From positions 2,790,001-2,854,000 of the forward strand of contig LUGG01000002.1 in the NCBI GenBank assembly GCA_001683735.1: a stretch of DNA of 64,000 nucleotides, given 5' to 3'. How positions within the stretch are numbered: the stretch's first letter is position 1; every line of letters begins with the position of its first letter. The position numbers were made by a program, and so were the translations under genes. Of the stretch, positions 53,678-63,688 are shown in pieces. Source of the stretch: Grifola frondosa. Taxonomy: Eukaryota > Basidiomycota > Agaricomycetes > Polyporales > Grifolaceae. Below the pieces are notes generated by a model. The model saw only the letters and a program-made list of their open reading frames with translations, had not been told where the DNA came from and did not search any database.

Positions 53678-53711
53678 ATGTCCCAAGTTCAAGACATCAC
53701 TCATAAACTTC
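53678..53711 (+). pseudogene. GST first-exon remnant at duplication junction
   Basis: ATGTCCCAAGTTCAAGACAT matches the first exon of the GST at 57464 and is preceded by the same promoter. After ATCACTC (about 53703) the match ends and the start of unit 2 follows. The gene was cut about nine codons in by the duplication breakpoint. Confidence 0.75.
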
Positions 53712-54200
53712 AACAGAATGTGCCACATCCTGCAATTGCAGTCACATACGCATATTATTTGTAGCTACCTGTAAGGATGATGATAGTTCGAGCTGATTGT
53801 AAAGGCAACCTACAAGAAAAGTAATCCGCTTAAACCGAACTCATCTCAGTCGTGTTGGAACCGACTGAGGGAAAAAAAGACGAAAGTTGAAACGAGTGCA
53901 TGTAATCTACGCATCTGTATCAAGTGCCAATATCCGTTCTGCATACTGAAGGGACGTCGGACTTTACGATATGAGGATCTTGTTTATTTGTCCGTGTGAG
54001 ATGGCTATTGAGTCTTCATCGAGGCGATCATAGTAGTTCGATTTGTGGATATTCTTGGGTGTATCAAGAAGTAGTGGAATCTAATGCTGCTGTCGTGATC
54101 CCTGAGACATCCTTGCTGTAGCCTTGAGTCTAAGTCACATAGTTATGATAACATGAATGATCACGTACATATGCTTCGCCAAACCACTTGAACCCTGCTT

Positions 54201-56656
54201 CTAGCCCACGAGCATCGCCTCACCGTCCACAAAGTCAAGAATCCGAGTGAGAACGTCGTTCATACTCGGCCGCTTAAACGGGTCCCCATTGCACAACTCC
54301 GCGCTAATGGCGAGCAGTGCGTCACGGTACGGCACTCTCGAAGGGAGACCCGCGAAAACCTCGTGAAGCGTCTGCCCGAACGACCACAAATCCGCTCGGA
54401 TCGGGCTGAATGGCGTCCGCGCGAGGATCTCCGGAGGAAAATATCCGTCCGTCCCGACAAAATGTTTGTCTATAATCTCGTTCATGTCCTGCACCCGCTT
54501 CGACAGTCCAAAGTCGATGATCGTGACCACCCCAGTGTCGGGGTCGAAAAGGATGTTGCTCGGCTTGATATCGAGGTGCGCGACATTGTGCGAGTGCAGA
54601 AATGCGATTCCTTCGACTGCCTGTTGCACGACGTACAGCAGCTTCGCCGGGAGCATTTCGTAACACTCCGTGATTGGAACGCCCACGGATGGCATCAGGT
54701 ACAATGATCCGCCGGAGATCTCCCAGCTGTCGAGGATGGGGATGGTGTGGTTTCGTTCATCGGACAAATCGAGAGATTGAATGACTTGGATCTCCTCACA
54801 TCCTTCGCGGACGAACTTGAGGTACGCACGACTGTTGTTCTCCCTGTGGAGCACCATCATGAGGTGAGGGTACTGCAAGACGAGCGCATTCAGTGTCCGA
54901 ACGACCTGGAATATGAGAGAGGACACACCATATGCATAGTGGAGAAAAATGTGTATGCAGTGCTGGAAAGACACTCCTCGATTTCGTACATGTCATAACG
55001 AGGTTCAGAGGTCGATGTGGATTTACTGTATCTGGATGTGGATTTGTTGTCTCTGGCCTGGATTGATAAGTGTATCATACTTGATGACGCTTCATCTATC
55101 GCCGCGAGAACTTGCTTCAGTTCGGCAGGAAGTTTCCTGTCGAATTCCTCCATGAACGAAAGATGATTGAACAGCTGACGCAAGAACCGAAGTGACGCCT
55201 GTCTCTCAGTAAGGTCGAACTCATCCGTGACGATTGTGACCTTGAATCTGACAGTCAGCAGTGGTTCCTGACAGTTAGAAAATAAATCACTCACGTGGTT
55301 CTCTACACCGACTTTTAACAGATAACGTAGAGCAGTTAAATCCGCGGTAACGAAGATAGCCATCAATACGAAACGGTCCTCTGGTGACTCCCCTGCGTAG
55401 AAATGGTGTGCTACGCGAACCAGGGCAATGGCTTGTAACAGCATTCTATAGCAGTCTGCGTCGCCGGTATTGGAATCGATTTCACATATGATATATGGAA
55501 ATCCGGTCCTTTCAGAGATAACACAGAAGTCGCTTTTGGGACGGTAGGAGCACCAAGTGTCTGCTCGCATCTTGGTGTCCCGCACGAAAACGGGGAAACC
55601 CCATGATGACCCTCTGCCAGAAAGAATATCAGCGAGTGATGATCGTCAATAGCAAGATGACAATCACTCTTCATAAGCGAAGGTCTTGGGCAAGTAAACC
55701 ATGAGGGGACCGAGCGTAAACGTCGAGGCAAAGACAGTGGCTCTGGAGGCCGAACCACTTTGTGCTTGGATTGAGCTTGCAAGCTCGCCAAGATAGAAGC
55801 CTACAATATTAGAAAACGCAAGAAACTCCTTATTTCCAAGGACTGGGAATGCATTTTGTCGCTGCGTTGTGAAATGTGTGAAAAAGTCGTCCCCTAGAAC
55901 ACGTAGCGTAGACAGATAAGTATCCGTTTCGATCGTCCTGCCAAAACACAGTCACGTTATGTTTGTGAACAGGAAACAACAACGGGACGTACCTCAACAA
56001 ACGAGCGCTTGGAGTCCAAGCCTCGTTTGAACTCCGTCAGGGCATTATCACCGGCGACAGATAAATCGCAGTTATTTCTCATAACGTCCTCCCAGGTCCA
56101 TTTTCCGACAGATGCAACGGTGAGCTGAAGACGCTTGAATATCTCGGGGTTGGCATCATTCAACCTTTTGACCGCTACTTTCCGTCGGGTCTGCTTTGAA
56201 GTGTCAATGCGAATCATCACGACTGAGTTATTTAATAAGATAGATCTCACGTGGTCCTAGTTCGACTACGACATGAACATGTTTGCCCACAGGCTGTTCG
56301 TGGAAGTAGTGCATGAGCTTCAACGCCATGTTCAACTTGCCTTGGTTAGACTTGTCCAGACATGCCGCTTTCAAAGCATCATCTATGATAAAAAAGTTTT
56401 CGTGGTCTGATTTGATTGGCACAGGAGCCTTGAGCTTCATGAATTGACATTGAGAGACTACAGCGCCAGAAAGCCGAGCCGCAAGATCGCCTTTAGCAAG
56501 GGGCTTAAGGAAGGAGAAGATTGAGAAAACGAAGTCATTTCTGTTAATCTTGACGGGTAGAATCTGGTTTTCAATGAAAACGCGGAGAAAGACTATAAAA
56601 ATGAAAGACGTAAGGGTGAGCAGAAAATCGAGAGTGAGAAACGTACGTTCAGACAT
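54201..56656 (-). CDS. Crinkler-like header plus protein kinase, copy B
   Basis: Same architecture as copy A and the better-kept copy. A 10-base first exon at 56656 splices (donor GTACGT) to LRVFIENQ. The header ends HVHVVVELGP. The middle domain has WGFPVFVRDTKMR, KSDFCVI, GFPYIICEID, RMLLQAIALVRVAHHFY and LMAIFVTADLTALRYLL, with Glu where copy A has Gln (ICEID against ICQID). The kinase domain keeps AYLKFV, HLDIKPSNILF, IIDFGLSKRV, GTDGYFPPEILARTPF and RADLWSFGQTLHEVF without a break. The HRD Arg is Leu (non-RD). A 56-base intron joins the helical linker to YPHLMMVLHREN. One base is extra at 56179-56181 (T3 against T2 in copy A), just after an intron. No signal peptide is visible; location and target are unknown. 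The CRN and nuclease-fold assignments are by pattern and need profile searches. Confidence 0.72.
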
Positions 56657-56693
56657 GGTGGTGGTGGTTCAACTTGTAGAGCACCCAATTGGG

Positions 56694-56940
56694 AATTTAG
56701 ATTTGAACTGACGACGTTGAGACTTTATCCACTGTAGCGGACAGTCCACATATGTTCGTTCTTGCGTTGCCGGCTCTCCTGAACTGTATCTAAACATGTT
56801 TACGCCGCATACATACATACCATCAATGCCAAACGGATACAAGTTTGTTTTCACCCGCGCGGCATCAACAAACTCGACTCCGGATGTCACGCGTCACGCG
56901 TGACACCCGCCGTGTGTCTCCTATCAGATTTCCCTCCGAG
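56694..56940. repeat. kinase upstream module, copy 2
   Basis: Counterpart of 52666-52930, directly upstream of kinase gene B, with the same landmarks including CTCTCCTGAACTGTATC and GCGCGGCATCAACAAACTC. Confidence 0.8.
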
Positions 56941-57413
56941 TCAAACGAGGTGGCCTCCGGTGCCGGAGTTGGACCTTTCATCCGGCCCAGGAGGAGGAGG
57001 ATGCGAGTCTTCAAAGCTTCATTGGACTTCTTCCAAAATATTCACGGTCCTGGGATTGACATGACTGTAGTCCTCGTCACGGCAGTGGAATTGTGTGTTT
57101 GGTAGTATAGCTACTTCGAATATTTTTATGCTGTCCACTCTTTTGCTGATACTAGTCACATCGCTTCTGAGCCCGACCTCGCTGATTCAGCTGCCCTGAC
57201 GCCGGTTCAGATGCTTCCCTATACAACTTCGCCGGCGGCGTCCTCGCAGTCGCGCGGTGATCGCAGATATTGAAGGGCTGCCATTTGCTAGTAAATCTGT
57301 CGTCTGCACCATTGATCAGCATCGGACACAGCGATACTAGATCGCCGACAATGCTTAGTATACGATCAGCATAGACGAGCAGCAGACATAGATAGTCCCA
57401 AGATATATAAAGC

Positions 57414-57422
57414 TGTTCGTAC
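57414..57422 (+). promoter_or_regulatory. TATA box (TATATAAAG)
   Basis: 42 bases before the ATG at 57464; the same box precedes the GST remnant at 53678. Confidence 0.55.
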
Positions 57423-57463
57423 AAACAGAGGAGTTCATGAACAACGTTCGTCGAACATTCGCG

Positions 57464-58442
57464 ATGTCCCAAGTTCAAAACATCACTCTATACAGTGCGA
57501 AGGTGCATAGAGCTGTTCAACGAGGTTCAGGCCTTACTAACTGTTCACTATTCAGCACTCGCCGTATGCTCTAAGGGTATGGGCGCGACGACTTACGGCA
57601 TATAAAATATCCATGTTGACGAGGTATGACATTTCCAGGTCCACATAGCGCTGCACGAAGCGAAGGCGGACTATACCACCGTGAATATTGATCTAAGAAA
57701 TCGACCGGAGTGGTTCGCCATAAAAGTCAACTCCGCCGGCAAGGTGAGCAGTGGGCATTTCTCATTTCAGATGGAGGAAAACTCATCGCTTGACAGGTGC
57801 CCGCATTGGCGTATGGAGGGCCAAAGGTCACTGGAGAGCCGTCTCCCGAGGCGTTCATGCTGGCAGAGTCGTCCGTGATTCTTGAATTCCTCGCGGACAT
57901 CTTCCCGACGCCGGTCTTCTTCCAGCGGACCTCATCCTTCGCGCAAAGGCACGCTTCTTCATGAATGTAGCCGACACACAGCTGGCTACAGGCTTCAACT
58001 CGTTCTTCTTTGAAAAAGGGCCGCTGGACCACTTCCTCGGAGGGCGGAGGCATTGCAGGCGCTGTTGCCCCCGAGCGGATACGCGGTCGGCGAGTGGTCT
58101 ATCGCGGATGCTGCACTGACGCCCGTGCTCAAATTCGCGGAGATGGCACTGGAAAACGGGATCGGGACGTTCACCGAGGATGCGGGCAAACAGGCCTTGG
58201 AAACCTTCCGTTCTCCCAAATTTGCGAGATTACAGAAGTATCTCGAGGATGTCAAGGCGCGGCCAAGCTTCGAGGAGAGCTACCACGAAGTGAGCAATAT
58301 TTGTTATTGCCTGAACTACATGGCTGTTTACCGTCCGAATTATGAAGGCGATTACCATAACTGCATTCAGAGCAATTTTGAAGTGGAGGCAGGGTATCGA
58401 GGTCACGAAAAGCCCCAGTCATTCGTAGAGCTCAAGCGGTGA
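57464..58442 (+). CDS. glutathione transferase-like protein, active-site Cys replaced by Ser
   Basis: Paralog of the GST at 48468 with the same intron positions. Exon 1 reads [13 protein letters not shown]; exon 2 gives HSPYALR in place of ICPYAHR, so the catalytic Cys of the omega type is Ser. Exon 3 has [20 protein letters not shown], then [18 protein letters not shown], and the C-terminal domain has [20 protein letters not shown] and [18 protein letters not shown]. Two bases appear missing (C run at 57904-57906 and near 58040-58045); flanking sequence continues in the new frame. The tail from 58289 may be spliced (donor GTGAGC, acceptor TTCAG) or read through, both in frame, ending VELKR. 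It could be a functional Ser-type GST or a decaying copy; the C-to-S change is not a run-length artefact. Confidence 0.78.
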
Positions 58443-58758
58443 TAGACAGAATAATGTTTGAACAGTAGTCGATAGTCGTAGTCCAGAATGTAAATTGCAT
58501 CCGCGCCGTGAGCGCCGAAAGTATCTGAAGCGCCTTTGCCAAGCATGAACAAACAGACTATTGTGCGATCGGTTGTTGTCCCAAAAAAAGGCATCCCTTT
58601 TTGTTTAAGAGCGTTAAGCGGAAAACAATGAAGCCTGCCAACAAAAGGCGAGCCATGCTTCTTGTCCATACTAAAGCTTCTGCTGGTCGGACTGCCCTCT
58701 CTCTCATCCGTCTTCGTTAGTTTCTCATTCCATCTACTAGACATTTACGACGTTAACG
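58443..58758. other. intergenic, no gene recognised
   Basis: 316 bases. A minus-strand open frame covers most of it but shows no recognisable protein and lies in the upstream region of the next plus-strand gene. Confidence 0.45.
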
Positions 58759-60765
58759 ATGACTTCTAGTAAGTGGCCACGACACTGTGTATCTAGCTTG
58801 AGCTCATCGGTCTACAGTTTTCTCAAACAACCGCATTCTGCCTAACTTGAAGCGTCGCCTCGAACTACTACTAGCAGAGCAGATGTATCCCCAGCCAAGG
58901 CGAAACCTCTCCATATTCTCCCTAATCTCGCAGAGGAAGACGAATGCAGACGTTCACTTCGCCTTGAGTCACCCCCTTCATCTTCGACGTCTTCGTTCTA
59001 TGGCAGTCGCAGCGTAGGCGGCAGTGCTACCCTCGGTTGTCGGCTAAGCACAGATGTCCTAGACATCAAGCGCATATCACGCCGCGTTGTTTTGACTGGC
59101 GCAGAGGGCCTCACTTTCGACGACTTCTTCCCCATGTCCAGTGCACCCACGCCTCCTCGGCCCGCTCCCGCTCCACCACTTTTTGGACCCGCAACGTCAT
59201 GCGAATCTCCTCTAGACGATATTAATCTGCGGTTCTCCGGCCTCGGAATCTCCTCGCGAACTCTCGATACCGTCGACTTCCCATTCACCGCCAGCCCATG
59301 ATCCACCCGCACTTCGTCAATTCGGAGGCGGGAACAGTCCCCCACGCCCTCTGTAGCGAGTAGCTTTACCTCAAGCACGACATCGAGTGCCTCCAGCTCG
59401 AGCTCGAAAAGGACGTGCCCTACGCCCCCGACCTCGGATGACGAGTCTCGCTCTCATTCGCGTCTCACCCGCGTTCCGACGTGTAAGTCACATCGTGCGT
59501 CCATCGTGTTCATGGCCTCGACACCAGACTCTCGCAAACCCCCTCAAACGATGCAGACAGCACGACCAAGAGCATCGAGGAGGATGCTGCGTGGTTTGCA
59601 CAGGACATCAGCGACGTGGTCACCTGTCGACTCACCTTCCATCCACCTTCCCACTTTCTCCCCTTACATCGCCGTCCTCGCCAGATCTGCGCGCTCGCCC
59701 GGACTCGCTGCCCCCTCCGCCGCGGCGAAATGCCGCGAGCGGGAAGAGCAGACACAGCAAGCCTCTCCCCGTCGTCCCTGGCCTCTCCATCCAGATCCAC
59801 CCTCCGCACGGCCCCAGTGTCCAGCTCGACCCTACCTTCCCGCAGAAGAAGAGGTGCTACCCCGTACCGAAGCGTCCCCCACCGCCTCCGCCGGTCCCGG
59901 ACACCCCCATATCATCCATGGAAGCCGCGACGGAGCAGCTATTGGCTGAACTGGCGAACGCCGCTCTGCAGGCCGGATTCCTGGGCACCGGACTGTCCGC
60001 CGAGTCTGACGGCTTCTCGTCCGCAGGCTCCGCCCCGGCGACACCCAGCAGCCAATTCATCGTCACTACCCCATCCTGTGCACGCCCTCCGCCGCGAATG
60101 TCGATTCCTGCAGACATCAACGACCTCTCGGACGACGCCGTGCCCGCCTCAAGCGGCGTCGGCGTTGGCATTGAGGTGGAGCTAGCGGGAGAACTCGAGC
60201 CCAGCTCCAATATGTGGCCGACCACGCCGCGGAGTATCAGCGTCTACTCACAGATGAGCGCGGTCAACGCATCGTTCCCCTCCCCTCTCTCCGCGTTCGA
60301 GTTCGACGCCTTCGTCGATCACAGCCAGGACGGGCACAGCCTGCCCGACGCCGAGGACGTCATGATCCCCGACAGTCCTACTCTGCGTCTGCGCGACCCC
60401 GCTGTGGCGGAGCGCACCCTGCGCTCGCGCTGGTCGTCCTCCACGCTCGCGTCGCTCGCTGAGCGCCAGCCGCACTCCGGGTCTTCCTGGATCCCGCGCT
60501 TCACGCTCTCGCCATCGAAGAAGAATAAGAGCAAGCCCAAGGTGAAGCATGTCGCGACCTCCGGCCCATCACTGCTCTCCCTCAGGAGTCCCTTGCCGCT
60601 GAGCCCTGTAGCGAAACGCTCGTTCGACCTCGACATTGGTCTGGACAGGCGGGACAGCAGGAGTTCGCGGACAAGCGACTGCGGCGCGAGCGATACGGGG
60701 AGAGCACCGCGAGCTCGGGTCTGCGGCGGAAGCCCATCCCCGTGGAGATCTTCATGCGCTCATAA
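58759..60765 (+). CDS. uncharacterised Ser/Pro-rich conserved protein (frame-disrupted)
   Basis: Gene of unknown function, about 610 residues when bridged. A 10-base first exon (MTS) splices to FSNNRILPNLKRRLE. Then a Ser-rich part with RISRRVVLTGAEGLTFDDFF, a linker with SIEEDAAWFAQDISDVV, a Pro-rich part with KKRCYPVPKRPPPPPPVPDT and ATEQLLAELANAALQAGFLG, and a C-terminus with WIPRFTLSPSKKNKSKPKVK and a final basic stretch ending LRRKPIPVEIFMRS (TAA at 60763-60765). These short blocks look conserved and the rest disordered. Breaks: near 58864, an in-frame TGA at 59299-59301, a short C run at 59623-59624, and about 60651-60654. The cluster of defects is the densest in the window, so true decay cannot be excluded. 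Confidence 0.62.
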
Positions 60766-61015
60766 GCCCGTGTTCAGGGCTCCGTGTGTATAATTGACGA
60801 CTCTTATGCCTCTGTTCTGCCCTTCCGAGATCCGCTGCTGTATTCATAATACTGATAGGTCTTCTCTCCTTTACGGGTTCGAGCTCGAGCGCCATCGTGT
60901 GCTAATCACCACTGGTCGTATTGTTATTGTAGCATTCGCTTTCTCCGCGTCCGCGTTATTGTATCGACACATTGCTATTTATGCACCGAGCGAGCCTCCC
61001 CTGACATAACCATCC

Positions 61016-61290
61016 TTTGGACTGATGACGTTGTAATTTTATTCGCTGTAGCACGGACAGCAGTCCACATTCGTTATTGTGTTATCGGCTCTCCTGAACT
61101 GTATCTAAACATGCTTATATCACATATGCATACATACGATTCCAAATGTATTCAAGTTTGTTTGCCATCCGCCATTCACAAACTCCACTCCGGACGTCAC
61201 GCGTCACATCCACGGTGCGACCCTCCGATTTCCGCCTCCGGAGTTTAAATGTTTAAAGTTCACGCCGCTTCATCCGGAGCGATACAAAGT
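61016..61290. repeat. kinase upstream module, solo copy 3
   Basis: Diverged copy of the module upstream of kinases A and B (TTTGGACTGATGACGTTG, CTCTCCTGAACTGTATC, CAAGTTTGTTTGCCATCC, CTTCATCCGGAGCG). The left edge ends at about 61016 and no kinase coding sequence precedes it. Confidence 0.75.
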
Positions 61291-61335
61291 GTCACAGGTC
61301 ACAGACTAGGCAAACAGGCCCACTCGTCAGAGCGA

Positions 61336-61358
61336 GCGTGGATATTTATTATCCACGC
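61336..61358. repeat. perfect 9-bp inverted repeat (hairpin)
   Basis: GCGTGGATA, a 5-base loop (TTTAT), then TATCCACGC. It lies about 150 bases upstream of the CK1-like kinase ATG and could be a protein-binding site or chance. Confidence 0.5.
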
Positions 61359-61507
61359 AGCGAACATCACTGTTCCACCGGAGCAACTCTCCGCAAGGTT
61401 TTAAGGACAAGGTGTTAACGAGAAATGATAGCATTGCCGCCGCAAGCCCGCAAATTTGAACGCGCAGACCCTGGGACAGTCAAGCTTGCTGGGCCCAAAC
61501 ACAGACG

Positions 61508-63533
61508 ATGATCATTAAGCTCGGTAAATTGCTCGGTCGTGGAGGCTATGTGAGTAGACATATTCGTGCAACCGTGTTTTGAAACTTATTTTCTTCACTG
61601 CCAGGGAAACGTTTATCGCGCTTTGGATCCAGAGAATAACATTATTGCCGTGAAGAAGTCGCGCGCATCGCTGCGTGTTCGGCGTCCAGCCATGCAACAC
61701 GAAGCCCGGGTTCTGTGCATGTTGCAGGGTCACCCCGCTATTCCTCATCTGATTGCATACGGACACCTACAACATTTCGAGTATTTGGCAATGGAGCTCC
61801 TGGGAAAGACTCTCGAAGAAGTGATGCCAACAGGAGGAATGCAACAGGAGATAGTAGCGCAAATTGCAGTGTATCTGGTACATCCACTTGCTCCATCATT
61901 GGTTCAAAAATTTTAGTTGATGTTGGAGTTTCCAGCTCTCCGCATTGGAGTTTATACACTCTCATGGTCTGATACACCGTGACATAAAACCGTCAAACGT
62001 CCTCGTCAGCCTTGATCAGCCTCCTACGCTGCGCCTCATTGACTTTGGCATTGCGCGGTCTTTCCGCTCCGGAGTCCCTGCCCATTGCGATCCAGTCGAG
62101 GCGAGGCATAACGTCCCCGGAACTTTAAATTGGGTCAGCCTCAACGTTCATTACGGTTACGGTATGATTTTCACATAATTGCCTTACATGAGGCTGACAC
62201 CGAAACCATGATTTGATCAGAAGCATCACGGCGCGATGACATCGAGTCACTCGCATACACGCTGCTATACCTCATGCGAGGCGACTTGCCTTGGCAGCGC
62301 TATGATCGCCGCTCAGGCACGCGCTTTGGTTGTATGAAGCAGGTCCGAGAGAAGAAAAAGCGGTGGCCCGGTGAACGACTGGGTGCGGGTATGGTCAAGG
62401 AGTTCGGAGAGCTGCTTGACTACGCGAGGGCTCTATCATTCGAAGAAAAGCCAGATTATGAGCGGTTGAAGGACGGGTTTGAAAAACTAAGGGACAAGCT
62501 AACAGATGACTTTACCTTGAGTGAGTGTTCCCTTGGCTACCCTTTGGCTGAAGGCTTGAACATTTTTAGTATTGTCATCTGCTCCGAAACCAGCCCCACC
62601 TTCGCCCCCTGAATTTCCCTCCTCCTCTCCGCCGGTATCGCCGGGCGAAATCATCTATGTGAAGGTACTCTCCCGTCTCACTATCGAAGGCTACACGAGC
62701 CAAGCCTCCGACCCTTCTCACTGGGTGGACAAGTCGCTCCTCGGACCGGAGTGGGACACCAGAAAACGTCCTGCGGTGGTGCTCGCTATAGAGTGGCCAC
62801 AGATGGGTAAGTTCTGGAAGGTGAAGGTAGTACCACTAAGGAGACAGGCAAGAGATGATAACGGCGAGATCGTCCGGATTTCTCCCCAAAGTTCCTGTGA
62901 TAGCGAACGGTGGCCATGGGACGACATTGTTGCATACGAGTGTCCCAACGCAGAAACATTTATATGCATTCCTGACCAAGTGAGTAACTGTTCGTGTTTT
63001 CTCGGTCATCATAAGAGACTTTGACTTCCGGACAGCCCATACTCACTCCGGCACGGTGGTCTCTCTCCGCCTCCGAGTGCGCAACGCTCTCGCAGCGCTT
63101 CGACCACCGTCTGTACGCCGGATCCGCTTCCTCTGATATGCAGCTCAAAGTTCGCTGCACGCGCAAAGCGAGATACGAAGTTTACGTCGAGCTCTCGCCG
63201 CTCAATGATCCGTATGATGCGGTTGCGGTGAGCGATACTGGTCCGTGGTACGAAAGTCGTGGGTGGCTCGATGAGGTGGCGCACGCGTTTCAGAAGCGGG
63301 CACATGAAGAGGGATTGGAGTGGCTGACTTCCGATGGAGCGAATGTGGTGACGGGGGATGAGCCCCAGTCGCCTCCTTCGAATAGTTATTCTGAGCCGTG
63401 GTCGGAGTGGTCGCCACTAGGTGCGAGGGAGTTCTCGATTACTCTCTCAGATATGGGTGATGTCGATCTGCAAGATCTGGATGGCAGGATTGAGAAAATT
63501 GGGAGTGTGGTGAAGGTGAATGACGACTTCTAG
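61508..63533 (+). CDS. casein kinase 1-like protein with long C-terminal extension
   Basis: Six exons, about 580 residues, no frame break. The kinase domain fills roughly the first 300 residues: KLGKLLGRGGYGNVYRA (Gly loop), IIAVKKSRA (Lys), ALEFIHSHGLIHRDIKPSNV, RLIDFGIARSF, then GTLNWVSLNVHYGYEASRRD and LLYLMRGDLPW. The last blocks are hallmarks of the CK1 family (GTxxxxSxxxHxGxExSRRDD). An intron with acceptor CCAG at 61935 gives the continuous helix before HRD. The second half, after a Pro-rich linker (PAPPSPPEFPSSSPPVSPGE), has conserved-looking segments (IIYVKVLSRLTIEGYTSQ, KRPAVVLAIEWPQMGKFWKV, RWPWDDIVAYECPNAETFIC) that match no domain I know, and it ends acidic. The catalytic residues are all present, so it should be active. 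Confidence 0.85.
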
Positions 63534-63688
63534 GAGCGCCTTCGTCTATTTTTTTAGTCACCAGATCCACGTTCTACGTTGCAAAGACTAGATAAGGACA
63601 TCTCATACCCATACGAATATCATTCCTGGACGTCTAAGTAGCTGTACTACTAAACGCACCACAGGTACTGTATATCTCACCTGCAATC

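Larger units (their letters stand above)
49617..53711. repeat. tandem segmental duplication, unit 1
   Basis: Unit 1 runs from GCAGAATGTGCC (about 49617) to the point at about 53711 where the same motif recurs and unit 2 begins. It contains kinase gene A on the minus strand, its upstream module, a GST promoter and the first codons of a GST. It also contains an inverted-repeat insertion that unit 2 lacks. Confidence 0.85.
53712..57490. repeat. tandem segmental duplication, unit 2
   Basis: Second unit: 3' flank, kinase gene B, upstream module and GST promoter, matching unit 1. At its right end it runs on into a full GST gene where unit 1 is cut off. Confidence 0.85.

Noticed and set aside
58403..58744. 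Minus-strand frame of 113 codons between GST2 and the next gene
   Set aside because: Overlaps the GST2 3' end and the promoter of the next plus-strand gene, and encodes nothing recognisable.
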